In this document: positions 1 to 8,977 of the stretch, piece by piece | Layout: each line of letters opens with the position of its first letter | Numbering within the stretch: the stretch's first letter is position 1 | Origin: a candidate division FCPU426 bacterium | GTDB lineage: Bacteria > Oederibacteriota > Muellerivitia > Muellerivitales > Muellerivitaceae | Direction: 5' to 3' | DNA length: 64,000 nucleotides | Assembly: GCA_027452205.1 (NCBI GenBank) | Contig: DAIDGV010000025.1 | Span: 1 to 64,000 of the forward strand | Made by a program: the position numbers and the translations under genes | The notes under the pieces: model-generated | The model's database searches: none | What the model was told of the DNA's origin: nothing | Seen by the model: only the letters and a program-made list of their open reading frames with translations

Positions 1-66
1 CTGCTCTACTTCCACCTGGCGAAGTATGGAAATGATCTGTTCTGCGTTATGTTTCTTTCTCGGCAT
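1..66 (-). CDS. IS3-family transposase OrfA, N-terminal fragment
   Basis: Twenty-two codons are visible, running off the left edge of the window. The product starts MPRKKHNAEQIISILRQVE, the start of the helix-turn-helix DNA-binding domain (HTH_8 type, motif EQII-x-ILRQ-x-E) of IS3-family OrfA proteins. A purine-rich site (AAGGGGG) four bases before the ATG at 66 supports the start. OrfA normally binds the IS ends and is joined to the OrfB integrase by programmed frameshifting; OrfB would lie outside the window. The fragment is too short for the ORF size cutoff but is clear from the translation. Confidence 0.8.
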   Translation of the reverse strand, partial: MPRKKHNAEQIISILRQVEVEQ

Positions 67-140
67 AAAGCCCCCTTTTTCAGCCCGCCTTTCGGGTTAT
101 TATAACCTTACAGGTGGACCAGTTTTTGGGGGGCAGGTCA
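1..140 (-). mobile_element. Terminal part of an IS3-family insertion sequence
   Basis: Read on the minus strand, a typical IS3-family terminal repeat begins at 140 (TGACCTGCCCCCCAAAAACT, continuing to about 113). It is followed by a short leader and a transposase OrfA start at 66. The rest of the element lies beyond the window edge, so the second end and any target-site duplication cannot be seen. The element sits inside the 3' part of the NHL-repeat lipoprotein gene and supplies that gene's last codons and stop. Family assignment rests on the terminal repeat style and the OrfA N-terminus; subgroup is not assigned. Confidence 0.8.
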
Positions 141-1159
141 AACTCTTGCACCCGATAATTATCCCTGTCACTTACGTAAACAATACCAGTCGAACTAACA
201 GTAATACTAAAGGGATTGTCGAATTGTCCATTTCCAGTACCTAGTGTTCCCCATTGGCTTTGATAAACCCCGGATGCGTTAAAGACCTGAATCCTCTGAT
301 TATTCGTATCCGCCACAAAAACATTGTTAGAACTATCCAAAGCGATGCCATAAATACCTGAAAATTGACCATTACCACTACCCGCACTTCCCCATTGGTT
401 CACATAAACACCAGCCGAGGTAAATACCTCTATCCGATTATTTCCATCTCCCACATAAACAGTGGTACCAGCCGAATTGAGAGCAATGCCTAATGGTTGG
501 TTGAACTGGCCGTTTCCCGTCCCTAAAGTCCCCCATTGGGTAATATAAATCCCGGTTGAAGTGAATGATTGAACTCGGTTATTGCCAGTATCAGAAACAT
601 AAACATTTCCGGAAGAATCGACTGCAATACCAAAGGGATCGCTGAATTGACCATTACCTGAACCCGCGGATCCCCATTGGGTCTGATAAATACCAGAAGA
701 ATTGAACTTCTGGATCCGGTTATTCTGACTATCCAAAACATAAACATTGTCAGACCCATCCAAACCAAGCCCGTGAGGATAATCGAACTTTCCGTTCGTC
801 GCGCCAAAACTTCCCCATTGGCTTGAATAAACACCACAAGAACCGCTGGTTGCCGTAGAGGTGGCTGTCGCTGTCATCGTGGACGTAAAAGTCGATGTCA
901 TCGTGGAAGTGAAAGTCGATGTCGTTGTAGAAGTGCTTGTCGATGTTGCCGTATTTACGCCGGCGGTTGAGGTCAATGTTGCTGTCGAAGTCGAGGTCGA
1001 AGTCGGACCTAAGGTTTGGGTATTAGTGACGGTACTGGTCGGTGTTATTGTTGTGACTGACGGACTTACTGAAAGATACTTGGAACAAGCCAAAGGAAAG
1101 AACGATAAACCGAACAACACAGGGAACAAAAAGATAACGATCCAAAACCGAACATTCAT
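80..1159 (-). CDS. NHL-repeat lipoprotein with Thr/Ser-rich linker, 3' end replaced by IS
   Basis: The product is a probable secreted lipoprotein of 359 residues. Residues 1-24 form a hydrophobic signal followed by Cys25 (FFPLACS, an atypical lipobox). Residues about 30-106 are a low-complexity Thr/Ser linker. Residues about 107-337 hold five NHL-type beta-propeller blades of 47 residues, each with QWG..G.GNGQF..P.GIA...NVYV.D..NNR. The last 22 or so codons after VQEF are encoded by the inserted IS end, so the native C-terminus is lost. Five blades plus a break suggest a propeller completed by lost sequence or closed in another way. The ATG at 1159 has GAGG five bases upstream. It follows aspS by 43 bases. 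The ligand is unknown. Confidence 0.8.
   Translation of the reverse strand: MNVRFWIVIFLFPVLFGLSFFPLACSKYLSVSPSVTTITPTSTVTNTQTLGPTSTSTSTATLTSTAGVNTATSTSTSTTTSTFTSTMTSTFTSTMTATATSTATSGSCGVYSSQWGSFGATNGKFDYPHGLGLDGSDNVYVLDSQNNRIQKFNSSGIYQTQWGSAGSGNGQFSDPFGIAVDSSGNVYVSDTGNNRVQSFTSTGIYITQWGTLGTGNGQFNQPLGIALNSAGTTVYVGDGNNRIEVFTSAGVYVNQWGSAGSGNGQFSGIYGIALDSSNNVFVADTNNQRIQVFNASGVYQSQWGTLGTGNGQFDNPFSITVSSTGIVYVSDRDNYRVQEFDLPPKNWSTCKVIITRKAG
145..850 (-). repeat. Five 141-bp tandem repeats encoding NHL blades
   Basis: The word ccattgg recurs at 251, 392, 533, 674 and 815, an exact 141-bp period (47 codons). The copies are similar at DNA level, which suggests recent expansion or homogenisation of the blades. 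Confidence 0.9.
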
Positions 1160-1202
1160 AATGACCTCTGCCTCATAAAAACAAAATCAGTGAGCAATCA
1201 GT

Positions 1203-2981
1203 CTAGCTAAGGTCTTCGAGCTCGATCTTGATATGGAGCTCATCCATCAGCTCTTGATCAATGACCGAGGGCGACCCGGTCATCAGGTCGGTGGCCTTGG
1301 CCGTCTTCGGGAAGGCAATGACCTCGCGGATATTGTTGGTACCCGCCAAGAGCATGATCAGACGGTCCAAGCCGAAGGCCATCCCCCCGTGAGGAGGAGC
1401 GCCAAAGGACAGGGCCTTCAAGAGGAATCCAAAACGTTCTTCGGCCTTTTCGGGGCTGATATCGAGGATCTTGAAGATCTTGGACTGCAGGTCCATGTCA
1501 TGGATACGGATGGAACCGCCGCCGATCTCAAACCCGTTCAGGGTAATGTCATAACCCTTGGACTTGGCTTTCATGGGGTCCGTATCCAACAAGGCCACAT
1601 CGGCCTCTTTAGGGCTGGTAAAAGGATGGTTCATCGAGAAGGTCCGTCCCTTCTCATCCTTGCCGAACATGGGAATATCGACCACCCAGCAGAAGGCCCA
1701 CTTGGGACCCTTTTCGATCAAGCCCTTGCGCTTGGCGATCTCCACCCGCAATTGGCCTAACGACTCGTTCACGACGTCGATGTTGTCCGCGCCGAAAAGG
1801 AACAAGTCCCCTTCCTCGCCTTTTAAAGCGGTCAGTATCTCTTTTTGGGTCTCTTCGTTGAAATACTTCACAATGTTGGAATCGAGCTTGCCTTCCTTCA
1901 CCTTGAACCAGGCCATCCCCTTGGCGCCGTACTTGGCGACAAAAGCGGTCAGGTCTTCCATGTCCTTGCGTGAAAAGTCCGCGCAGCCTTTGGCGTTCAG
2001 GGCCTTCACCGCATCCCCGCGGGAGACCACATCCTTGAACACTTTAAAGTCTGACTTACCCGCGATGGCCGTCACATCCACCATCGGCATATCAAAACGA
2101 AGGTCCGGCTTATCGTTGCCGTACTTGTTCATCGATTCTTCGAAGGTAATACGAGGAAAAGGGGTCTTGATGTCCTCGCCCGTCACTTCCTTGATGACAT
2201 GTTTCATGATGCCCTCACCCAAACCATAAATGTCATCTTCATCGATGAAGGACATTTCGATATCGACCTGGGTGAATTCCGGCTGACGATCGGCGCGGGG
2301 ATCCTCATCACGGAAGCAACGGGCGATTTGGTAATAGCGATCCAGACCGGCAACCATCGAGAGCTGTTTGAAGATCTGGGGACTTTGCGGCAACACATAG
2401 AACTTGCCGGGATATACACGGCTGGGCACCACGTACTCGCGGGCGCCTTCCGGGGTGTTCTTGATGAGAATCGGCGTTTCGATCTCGAGGAAGCTTTGGC
2501 TGTTCATGTAAGAACGGATCGCCGTGGAGGTCTTGTGGCGCAGGACGATCTTGTCCTTCATGGAGGGACGGCGCAGGTCCAAATAGCGGTGTTCCAAACG
2601 CACTTCCTCGGCCACTTCCACTTCGTCTTCAATGGGAAACACAGGGGTCAGGGACGAGTTGAGGACCTTCACTTCTTTACAAGTGACCTCAATTTCGCCG
2701 GTAGAAAGCTTGGGATTGATCGTACCTTCGGGGCGGGCGGTCACTTCACCCTTGATCGCCAAGACCCACTCGTTGCGGACCAAATGGGATTGTTGATGGG
2801 CCTTGGGGTCGAACACGATCTGGGTAATGCCATAGCGGTCGCGAAGGTCCACGAATACCAGGCCTCCGTGGTCCCGGCGGCGGTGTACCCATCCCATCAG
2901 GATGACGCTTTTGCCTTTATCGGCTCCGCGCAAATCACCGCAAGTATGTGTTCTTTTCCAGCCGCCTAAGAATTCCGCCAC
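1203..2981 (-). CDS. aspS: Aspartyl-tRNA synthetase
   Basis: This class II enzyme charges tRNA-Asp in the cytoplasm. At 592 residues it is the usual bacterial-type length. An OB-fold anticodon domain occupies residues 1 to about 105, the catalytic core follows, and a GAD insertion lies at about 285-400. Motif 2 is seen as CFRDEDPRADRQPEFTQ and motif 3 as FGLDRLIMLLAGTNNIR. Translation starts at a GTG at 2981 with GGAG seven bases upstream. Whether it is discriminating or also charges tRNA-Asn cannot be told here. It lies just after a terminator that separates it from hisS, so it probably has its own promoter. Confidence 0.97.
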   Translation of the reverse strand: MAEFLGGWKRTHTCGDLRGADKGKSVILMGWVHRRRDHGGLVFVDLRDRYGITQIVFDPKAHQQSHLVRNEWVLAIKGEVTARPEGTINPKLSTGEIEVTCKEVKVLNSSLTPVFPIEDEVEVAEEVRLEHRYLDLRRPSMKDKIVLRHKTSTAIRSYMNSQSFLEIETPILIKNTPEGAREYVVPSRVYPGKFYVLPQSPQIFKQLSMVAGLDRYYQIARCFRDEDPRADRQPEFTQVDIEMSFIDEDDIYGLGEGIMKHVIKEVTGEDIKTPFPRITFEESMNKYGNDKPDLRFDMPMVDVTAIAGKSDFKVFKDVVSRGDAVKALNAKGCADFSRKDMEDLTAFVAKYGAKGMAWFKVKEGKLDSNIVKYFNEETQKEILTALKGEEGDLFLFGADNIDVVNESLGQLRVEIAKRKGLIEKGPKWAFCWVVDIPMFGKDEKGRTFSMNHPFTSPKEADVALLDTDPMKAKSKGYDITLNGFEIGGGSIRIHDMDLQSKIFKILDISPEKAEERFGFLLKALSFGAPPHGGMAFGLDRLIMLLAGTNNIREVIAFPKTAKATDLMTGSPSVIDQELMDELHIKIELEDLS

Positions 2982-2999
2982 GTGGTTTCTCCTATGAAT

Positions 3000-3022
3000 A
3001 AAAAAGGCCCCTTCAAGGGGCC
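3000..3022 (-). terminator. Rho-independent terminator after hisS
   Basis: On the minus strand the hairpin GGCCCCTTGAAGGGGCC (7-bp stem, 3-nt loop) is followed by six T residues. It lies between the hisS stop (3065) and the aspS start (2981), so it ends the upstream transcript. Confidence 0.9.
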
Positions 3023-3064
3023 GTATAATAACACAAGGTTTTAGGCTTATTCAGGCAAAAACCC

Positions 3065-4453
3065 TCAAGAAAGCAGGGCTTTTAACTCTTCCGCCGTCAT
3101 TTCGGTATCCTTGCGGGTCGAAAGCTGGCGCACCTTGAATTTGGAAGCGCCGGGCGCGAATTCGGTAATGGCATATTCAAGACCCGCTTCTTGGGCGGCG
3201 ATAAGCTGTTTCACTTTATCTTTCTTTTCCAACCCAGCCTCCACCGCGACACCCTTCGAGCGCAGGATTTCAGCCAGGGTCTGCAGGTCTTTCTCCGCTT
3301 GGCCGTCATTTACCAGATAGACCCGGGGATAGGTAGCCTTGGCGACCGCCCCTTCTTTTTCGAGAAGGATGGTCAGGATACGTTCAAAACCCAGCGATAA
3401 GCCGACCGCCGGGGTGCCCTTGGGGCCGCCGAGCTTTTCAATGAGACCGTCATAACGCCCGCCGCCGCCGATGGAGAAAGCGAAGTTCTTGTCTTCCACA
3501 TTAATTTCAAAGACCGGGCCGGTGTAATAGTCGAAACCACGGACCAACAACGGATCGAAGACTACCTGCGCGTTCGGATTGATCGCGTGTACCCTTTGGC
3601 GGATGGACTCGATCTGCAGCCACAGCTTTTCCGCTTCACCGATCTTGTAATGGACCGGATCGACCTGTTTGTTCAAGGCGTTCTTGATGAATCCATCGAC
3701 CTTATTGAGCACTTCCAAGGAATGGCCCAAGGCCTCGATCTCTTTCCAAACTTGTTCGTAAGGTTGCTTATCCAGCTTATCGATGGCTACCGCGATCTTG
3801 GCAACGCCATTGGCATCCACGCCAAACCCGGTCAAAAGTTCGGACAAAAGTTGTTTGTGGCTGATACGGATCTTGAACTTACCGACACCCAATTCTTTGA
3901 GGACCCGGTCGGTGGCTAAAAGAAGCTCCACTTCGCAGCTATCCGAAGCGCCGCCTACGATGTCGATATCACATTGATAAAACTCACGGAAGCGCCCTTT
4001 TTGGGGACGGTCCGCCCGCCAAACAGGACCAATATGGTAACAGCGGAAGGGCTTAGGGAGTTCCGCCGCGTGATTTCCGTAATAACGGGCTAAAGGAACT
4101 GTCATGTCGAAACGAAGGCCCATATCAGCCGTTTGTTGAATTTCGGCTCTTGCTTGAGCAATTCTCGCCATTGTTTGTTCAGCGACTGAATTCGACTTCT
4201 TTATTAACTCTTCAAAAGCACGGTCTAATTCATCGCCTCTCATCTGAACTTTGAACATCAATTTTTCGTTCTCCCCGCCGCCCTTGCCTTGAAGGACCTC
4301 GATATTCTCCATGACCGGCGTATCAATGGGTTGGAACCCATAAAGTTGGTAATGGCTTTCGATGAGGCGGATAAGCTTTTGGCGCAGAAGGACTTCCTTG
4401 GGAAGCCAATCCCGCATGCCCTTCGCTGGTACGAACTTGGAGTTGTCGGCCAC
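3065..4453 (-). CDS. hisS: Histidyl-tRNA synthetase
   Basis: This class II synthetase charges tRNA-His. The 462-residue product shows the class II core with LRFDMTVPLARYY, the HisRS motif RGFDYYTGPVFE, GGGGRYDGL and a C-terminal anticodon-binding domain. Residues about 71-112 (RGDELDRAF... to ...EIQQTAD) form a charged helical insertion before the LRFD motif, and the matching DNA (about 4120-4260) is much lower in GC (about 40 percent by hand count) than the rest of the gene. The start is GTG with AGGA upstream. Only 8 bases separate it from the upstream LpoA-like gene, so the two are probably co-transcribed. Confidence 0.97.
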   Translation of the reverse strand: MADNSKFVPAKGMRDWLPKEVLLRQKLIRLIESHYQLYGFQPIDTPVMENIEVLQGKGGGENEKLMFKVQMRGDELDRAFEELIKKSNSVAEQTMARIAQARAEIQQTADMGLRFDMTVPLARYYGNHAAELPKPFRCYHIGPVWRADRPQKGRFREFYQCDIDIVGGASDSCEVELLLATDRVLKELGVGKFKIRISHKQLLSELLTGFGVDANGVAKIAVAIDKLDKQPYEQVWKEIEALGHSLEVLNKVDGFIKNALNKQVDPVHYKIGEAEKLWLQIESIRQRVHAINPNAQVVFDPLLVRGFDYYTGPVFEINVEDKNFAFSIGGGGRYDGLIEKLGGPKGTPAVGLSLGFERILTILLEKEGAVAKATYPRVYLVNDGQAEKDLQTLAEILRSKGVAVEAGLEKKDKVKQLIAAQEAGLEYAITEFAPGASKFKVRQLSTRKDTEMTAEELKALLS

Positions 4454-4461
4454 GCTTGTTC

Positions 4462-6810
4462 CTATTGCACCTGTTGTAATTGGCCGCCCTGGATCTTCAG
4501 GACCGGCACCAGCTTGTCCGCCTCGCCATGCCCGGCGAAGGTGGTCAAACCGCTGACCCCATCATAATTGGTGATGGTCAGAAGGTTGGTGCGAATATCG
4601 TCCCGGGTGGCCGAGGCGGAGACCGCCTTGAGCAGGATATTCATGGCGTCATAGCTTTGAGCGGCCAAAAAGTCGGGCCGTTTGTTGAATTTCCGTAGGA
4701 AATCGTCGGCGAATTTCTTCACCTTGCCCTGCTGGCTGTCCACATAGAAGCCGGTCACGAAATAGGACCCTTCCAGGTCTTTGCCGCCTTCTTGGCGCAC
4801 CGAATCGTTCTCCCACAAATGCCCGCCGAGCAGCACCGGGCTAAGCCCGTAGAAATGCACCTGCGACGCCAATTGGGGTATCTCCACCGCCGTATGACCG
4901 GGCATGTAAAGGGCCTGGATGTTATCGGTGTTCTGCGCCGCGGCCACCGGCTTAACGGCGTTATAGAGGATCTTGTTCTGATAGACCTTCACGAACTTCT
5001 TTTTCGTACGGTCGAATTGATAGGCCTCGAAATGCACCCCGTAAAGCCAAACCGGGCCATAGACCGGGTCCTTGGAATTGTCGTCATAGACTTGAAGGGT
5101 CACGATCAACGTCGATTGGGTGTCCTGGGCCAGGTCGCCCCACTGCTCGCTGGTTTGCGGATAAGCGACACCCCTCGGCAAGCGGGTAAAAGATTGCTTC
5201 ACAAGGTCCTCGCTACGGACCGCGTAGGCTTTTTGGTTCTTCAAGGAAACGCGGACCACATCCGCCAAGGAAGAGGTGATGAGGGGGATGGTCCTATCCG
5301 TCGCGGTCACTTCCGGCAGCACCACAAAAGCCACCGCCGGTTCGGGAATGGGCGTGGGGGTAATGGTCTGCGAAGGGTCCGGCGTGGGGGTATCAAGGAC
5401 CGGCTGGCTGGCCTGAAAATCCTTGGCGCGCACCAGGATCTTGTCGACCTCTTTGCCCAATTTATAGTCCAGCTCATCCAAACGGCGTTTGCCCTCGCGG
5501 TCGCCTTCTTTGACCGCGCCCGGGTCCTGCCCACCCAGGGCCACCAACTGTTCACGGAAGTCCGTCGAGTTGGCCGGATAAGTTTGGGAAGAAGTGACCG
5601 TCGCGCCCTCGGCCTTCACCGCGTCGGCAAAGGATTGGGCCAGGGTGCTGCCATAGCTGTTCGAGTCGCTATCATCCGGCGCCAGGATACCGAAACGCTT
5701 GAAGCCCAAATGCTCGACCGCGTATTTGGCCATGGCACGGCCCTGCATCTCGTTGGTCATGCTGTTGCTGAAAAGATAAGGGCCGAGGGTGGAAAAACCG
5801 TCCCGGGGAGCGGAAGGACAGATCAGGGTGATCTTGGCTTGGTTGGCCAGGGTGCCGACCACGCTGAACTCCGACGGCAGTACCGGACCCACGATGGCGT
5901 CCAGGCTATTGTCCGCGGTCAGGGTCTGGAAGACCTTGGCGGCTTTTACCGGGTCGCCCGCAGTGTCGCGCACCACCAGGGTAATGGTCTTGTGGGAGGA
6001 ATTGTCCTGTTCGGCCTGTTCCGCCGCCAATAAGACGCCGTTCAGGACCGATTCACCGAAACCTTTATAACGGCCCGTCGTTGGCACCAGGACCCCCACC
6101 CGCCAGGTTTTCGACGAGGACTTCACCTGCAGAGATTGCAACAGAGCCTGGGCCGCTTGGACCGAATCGTCCTTGGGACAATCGGTGAGGTAGTTGTTCA
6201 AATGCTGGAAGGCCTCATCCTGCATGCCCGCCTGGGCCTCGTGGGCGCCCAATTGATAAAGGGCCTTGCACCGGTAGGGCGAATCCGAATAGTTGTTCAC
6301 GAAACTGCGCAGGTCGTCCAACCCCAGGAAATGGTCCAGGACGAACCCGGTCATCTGGCGGCTTTGGCCCGCGTAAGTCGAGGTGCCATATTGGCTCATC
6401 ACGCTTTGGAAGGCCGCCAAGGCGGGCAAGTAGTTCTTCTGGTCGTAATAGACCTGGCCCACCATGTATTGGGCCTTGTCCTGCTGGCTGCCGGCGGCTA
6501 GGGACAGCTTTTGATAGTTCTTCAGGGCCCCGCCCAGGTCACCGTGGTTGTATTGATATTGTGCGATCAGCTGGTAATCCGCCGAGTTGGAATCGCTGAC
6601 GTCCGCGCCGGCGACACGGGTGAGGGCCGCCTGGTCATCCGCGTCGGACACATTAGCGTGGATATCGACCAAGGCGGGGGCTTGAAGGAGCGCCGGGGTG
6701 GGCGTGGCCGTTACCGCCGGTGCCTCGACGGCTTGTTGGCGGACCATCGCCCGGGGAGCGCATCCCAAGGCGGTCAAGGTTGCGGCGATAAGGAACCATC
6801 TTAATTTCAC
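4462..6810 (-). CDS. LpoA-like periplasmic-binding/TPR lipoprotein with an inserted domain
   Basis: The product (782 residues) starts with a lipoprotein-type signal (LTALGC, Cys17). TPR-like helices occupy about 77-225 and a type I periplasmic-binding fold runs from 237 to the end (VLVPTTGRYKGFGESVLNG; late part LLGGHLWENDS and GSYFVTGFYVD). This architecture is that of LpoA/penicillin-binding-protein activators and branched-amino-acid-type binding proteins. Unusually, residues about 427-630 interrupt the binding fold with a Thr/Pro linker (TPTPDPSQTITPTPIPEP) and an alpha/beta segment starting AVAFVVLPEVTATDR. The GTG start at 6810 has AAGGA upstream. A role in peptidoglycan synthesis is inferred from family only; a plain solute-binding role is possible. 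Confidence 0.75.
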   Translation of the reverse strand: MKLRWFLIAATLTALGCAPRAMVRQQAVEAPAVTATPTPALLQAPALVDIHANVSDADDQAALTRVAGADVSDSNSADYQLIAQYQYNHGDLGGALKNYQKLSLAAGSQQDKAQYMVGQVYYDQKNYLPALAAFQSVMSQYGTSTYAGQSRQMTGFVLDHFLGLDDLRSFVNNYSDSPYRCKALYQLGAHEAQAGMQDEAFQHLNNYLTDCPKDDSVQAAQALLQSLQVKSSSKTWRVGVLVPTTGRYKGFGESVLNGVLLAAEQAEQDNSSHKTITLVVRDTAGDPVKAAKVFQTLTADNSLDAIVGPVLPSEFSVVGTLANQAKITLICPSAPRDGFSTLGPYLFSNSMTNEMQGRAMAKYAVEHLGFKRFGILAPDDSDSNSYGSTLAQSFADAVKAEGATVTSSQTYPANSTDFREQLVALGGQDPGAVKEGDREGKRRLDELDYKLGKEVDKILVRAKDFQASQPVLDTPTPDPSQTITPTPIPEPAVAFVVLPEVTATDRTIPLITSSLADVVRVSLKNQKAYAVRSEDLVKQSFTRLPRGVAYPQTSEQWGDLAQDTQSTLIVTLQVYDDNSKDPVYGPVWLYGVHFEAYQFDRTKKKFVKVYQNKILYNAVKPVAAAQNTDNIQALYMPGHTAVEIPQLASQVHFYGLSPVLLGGHLWENDSVRQEGGKDLEGSYFVTGFYVDSQQGKVKKFADDFLRKFNKRPDFLAAQSYDAMNILLKAVSASATRDDIRTNLLTITNYDGVSGLTTFAGHGEADKLVPVLKIQGGQLQQVQ

Positions 6811-6919
6811 GGGTCTTCCTTTAGGATAATCGACATTGAGGGGGCATCCCCAAGAGGGCTAAATCTTCGTCGGTTTCGGCGCTATTTTCAAGTTTTGATG
6901 TGAAAGAAAGGCCGGCTTA

Positions 6920-7372
6920 TTAATGGGTACCTGTATGGCCAAACCCGCCCGAACCCCGGGTGGTCTCATCCAAACTCGGAACCGGCTCGATCCGGGCTTG
7001 GACCACCGGTGTGATCACCAGTTGGGCGATACGCTCTCCCCTTTTCAGGGTGAAGGCCTCTTGGCCCAAGTTAATGAGCAGCACCTTCACCTCGCCCCGG
7101 TAGTCGGAATCAATGGTACCCGGCGTGTTGGTCACGGTCAGGCCATGCTTCATCGCCAGGCCGCTGCGGGGACGCACTGTTCCCTCGAAACCCAAGGGGA
7201 TGGCCATCTTGAGGCCGGTCGGCACGATCGTGCGCTCGCCCGGTCGCAGGACAAAAGGTTCGGTCAAGGCGGCCCGCAGGTCCATTCCCGCGGCGCCTTC
7301 GGTGGCGTAAGAAGGCAAGCCTAGGTCTTCATGACCCGGCAGCACCTCGATCTTCAGGACCGGTCCGTTCAT
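6920..7372 (-). CDS. dut: Deoxyuridine 5'-triphosphate nucleotidohydrolase
   Basis: This enzyme hydrolyses dUTP to dUMP and pyrophosphate, keeping uracil out of DNA and supplying dUMP. At 150 residues it has the normal trimeric dUTPase length, and all five motifs are visible: [44 protein letters not shown] and the C-terminal glycine-rich arm [10 protein letters not shown]. Its ATG overlaps the stop of the preceding gene by 4 bases (ATGA), indicating translational coupling with the BshC-like gene. Confidence 0.97.
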   Translation of the reverse strand: MNGPVLKIEVLPGHEDLGLPSYATEGAAGMDLRAALTEPFVLRPGERTIVPTGLKMAIPLGFEGTVRPRSGLAMKHGLTVTNTPGTIDSDYRGEVKVLLINLGQEAFTLKRGERIAQLVITPVVQARIEPVPSLDETTRGSGGFGHTGTH

Positions 7373-8952
7373 TTCACGCCCTCGGTCAAAGCCCGGTCGA
7401 TCTTTCCTTTCATGTCCTTATAAACATCCTCGCCATAGCAGAAGAAGGGATATTCCCGGCAAGCAAAAACGCTTTTGGCCTCTTCCAAACCCTGGGCTTC
7501 CAGGATGCCCCGGGTGATCGCTTGAAAAACATTGCTGTAAGCAATGTTCAATTCCTCATTCACCTGCTTGATATGTTTGCCCGCGCGGGGTTTCTTGTCC
7601 GGGTCCTTGAGATCTTCCAGGGCCTTCCTCTTTTGATCGACCAGCTCCCGCAGCTTCGGGTCGGCGAAGCACTTTTCCATCGGGGCCTGGATATCCTTGG
7701 GCAGGGTCGACTTCCATTCGGCGGAACGGGTAAAAAGATATTCGGGATTCTGTTCCAGGGCCCTTTTCCAGGCCTCCAGTTTCTTTTCGCCGCCCCCAAG
7801 GGTCTTCAATTCCTCGTTTTGCGCCGGATCGATGAAATAGGTCGCCGAGATCACCCCATAAGCCGGGGGTTCGATGACGGTCGTTTTATGGAAGAACCGG
7901 TCCACTACCTCCTCATAGATTCCGCCGCCGATGCCGTGGATGAAGAAATCACAAAGATACATCCGAAGGAAGAGGGTCTGGGGGATGGCCTTGGGCCATA
8001 TCCGCAGGCTGGAGGCCTTCAATTCGTTCTCCAGGTCGTCAAAATGGAAGGTAAATTGGTTGTCCATGCCCTTCAGCCGGATGGTCAGCATTTTCCCGTC
8101 GGTCTTGGCCCAAATGGTGTCACGATATTGGTTCTTCACCACACCCCAGAAGGGCATCTCGAAATACCAGTCATCGAACTTGAGGTTGGACACCGGTTCG
8201 ATATCGTGGGTGATCCCCTTTTCCTTGCGGTACTCGTTCAGGGTGTCGTTATAGCTGTGGACCAGGTCCGCGGCATGGATGAACCAATAAGCCACAAAGT
8301 GCATGAATGGGTCGGAAGCCCAAATGGCGCTTCCTTCCAGGATGGCCCTTTTGGTACCGCTCAAACGGTCCAGCACATCCACCGTATGGGCATGGAATTG
8401 GTTCCAAGTGCGGTTGGCCTTGAGCCCACTGACGAGTTTATCGGCAAAAAATGCCACGGCGTCCTTGACCGCCGAAGGGCCAAAAACCCGGGTATCTTCC
8501 AGCACTTTTTCCAGGGCCGGTTTGTCCGGGGCCGCCAAAAAAGCGTAAGGCAGCATCTTTTCCTTGGTCTTCAATTCCTTGGAGCTGAAAAAATCCACCT
8601 CTTGCTTACGCGCGTTGGTCCGGCTGCTGGCCTCGGGGATGTAATGTTTGAACTCCGGCGACAAGGCCGTATCGGTGATGAGGTGATAGACGGCCGCGTC
8701 GGTCTGCTGGGCCAGTTCACTGGCCGCGAGACATTTGGCCCAAAGCCCCGGATAAAAGAAGACGGGTTGGTGCCCCGTCAGGACGATGGGACGTTCGGTT
8801 GGCATTTTTAGTTCGGCCCGCACCTTGGAGGGATACTGACCCCAAAGCACCGCTTTGAAATGGTCCCGGCGGTTGCGGATGACCGCCAGCTTCCATTCGC
8901 GTGGATCCGGCTCGAAATAGAATTCGCCGTGACCCTGGGGAACTTGATTCAT
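7369..8952 (-). CDS. BshC-like protein of unknown function
   Basis: The 527-residue product has no signal peptide or membrane segment and is probably cytoplasmic. Near the N-terminus, [20 protein letters not shown] resembles the VVTGQQ..L..GP..T..K segment of BshC (the putative cysteine-adding enzyme of bacillithiol synthesis), and a charged helical region near the C-terminus (about 430-480) could match the BshC coiled coil. BshA and BshB are not in this window, so bacillithiol synthesis cannot be claimed. The ATG at 8952 has AAGGAG seven bases upstream. It is coupled to dut by a 4-base overlap and follows a GT2 gene by 25 bases. Confidence 0.6.
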   Translation of the reverse strand: MNQVPQGHGEFYFEPDPREWKLAVIRNRRDHFKAVLWGQYPSKVRAELKMPTERPIVLTGHQPVFFYPGLWAKCLAASELAQQTDAAVYHLITDTALSPEFKHYIPEASSRTNARKQEVDFFSSKELKTKEKMLPYAFLAAPDKPALEKVLEDTRVFGPSAVKDAVAFFADKLVSGLKANRTWNQFHAHTVDVLDRLSGTKRAILEGSAIWASDPFMHFVAYWFIHAADLVHSYNDTLNEYRKEKGITHDIEPVSNLKFDDWYFEMPFWGVVKNQYRDTIWAKTDGKMLTIRLKGMDNQFTFHFDDLENELKASSLRIWPKAIPQTLFLRMYLCDFFIHGIGGGIYEEVVDRFFHKTTVIEPPAYGVISATYFIDPAQNEELKTLGGGEKKLEAWKRALEQNPEYLFTRSAEWKSTLPKDIQAPMEKCFADPKLRELVDQKRKALEDLKDPDKKPRAGKHIKQVNEELNIAYSNVFQAITRGILEAQGLEEAKSVFACREYPFFCYGEDVYKDMKGKIDRALTEGVK

Positions 8953-8977
8953 TGATTGGCTCCTTGGAGCGTTTCCC

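Noticed and set aside
145-850. Possible CRISPR-like array
   Set aside because: The 141-bp periodicity is a coding tandem repeat of NHL blades without distinct spacers.
861-1178. Plus-strand Val/Glu-rich ORF
   Set aside because: It is the antisense of the Thr/Ser linker repeats of the lipoprotein.
4792-6033. Plus-strand ORF of 413 codons
   Set aside because: Arg/His/Gly-rich shadow of the LpoA-like gene with no family signal.
7522-8811. Long plus-strand ORF of 429 codons
   Set aside because: It is antisense to the BshC-like gene, has no ribosome site or recognisable domain, and its openness follows from codon bias of the real gene.
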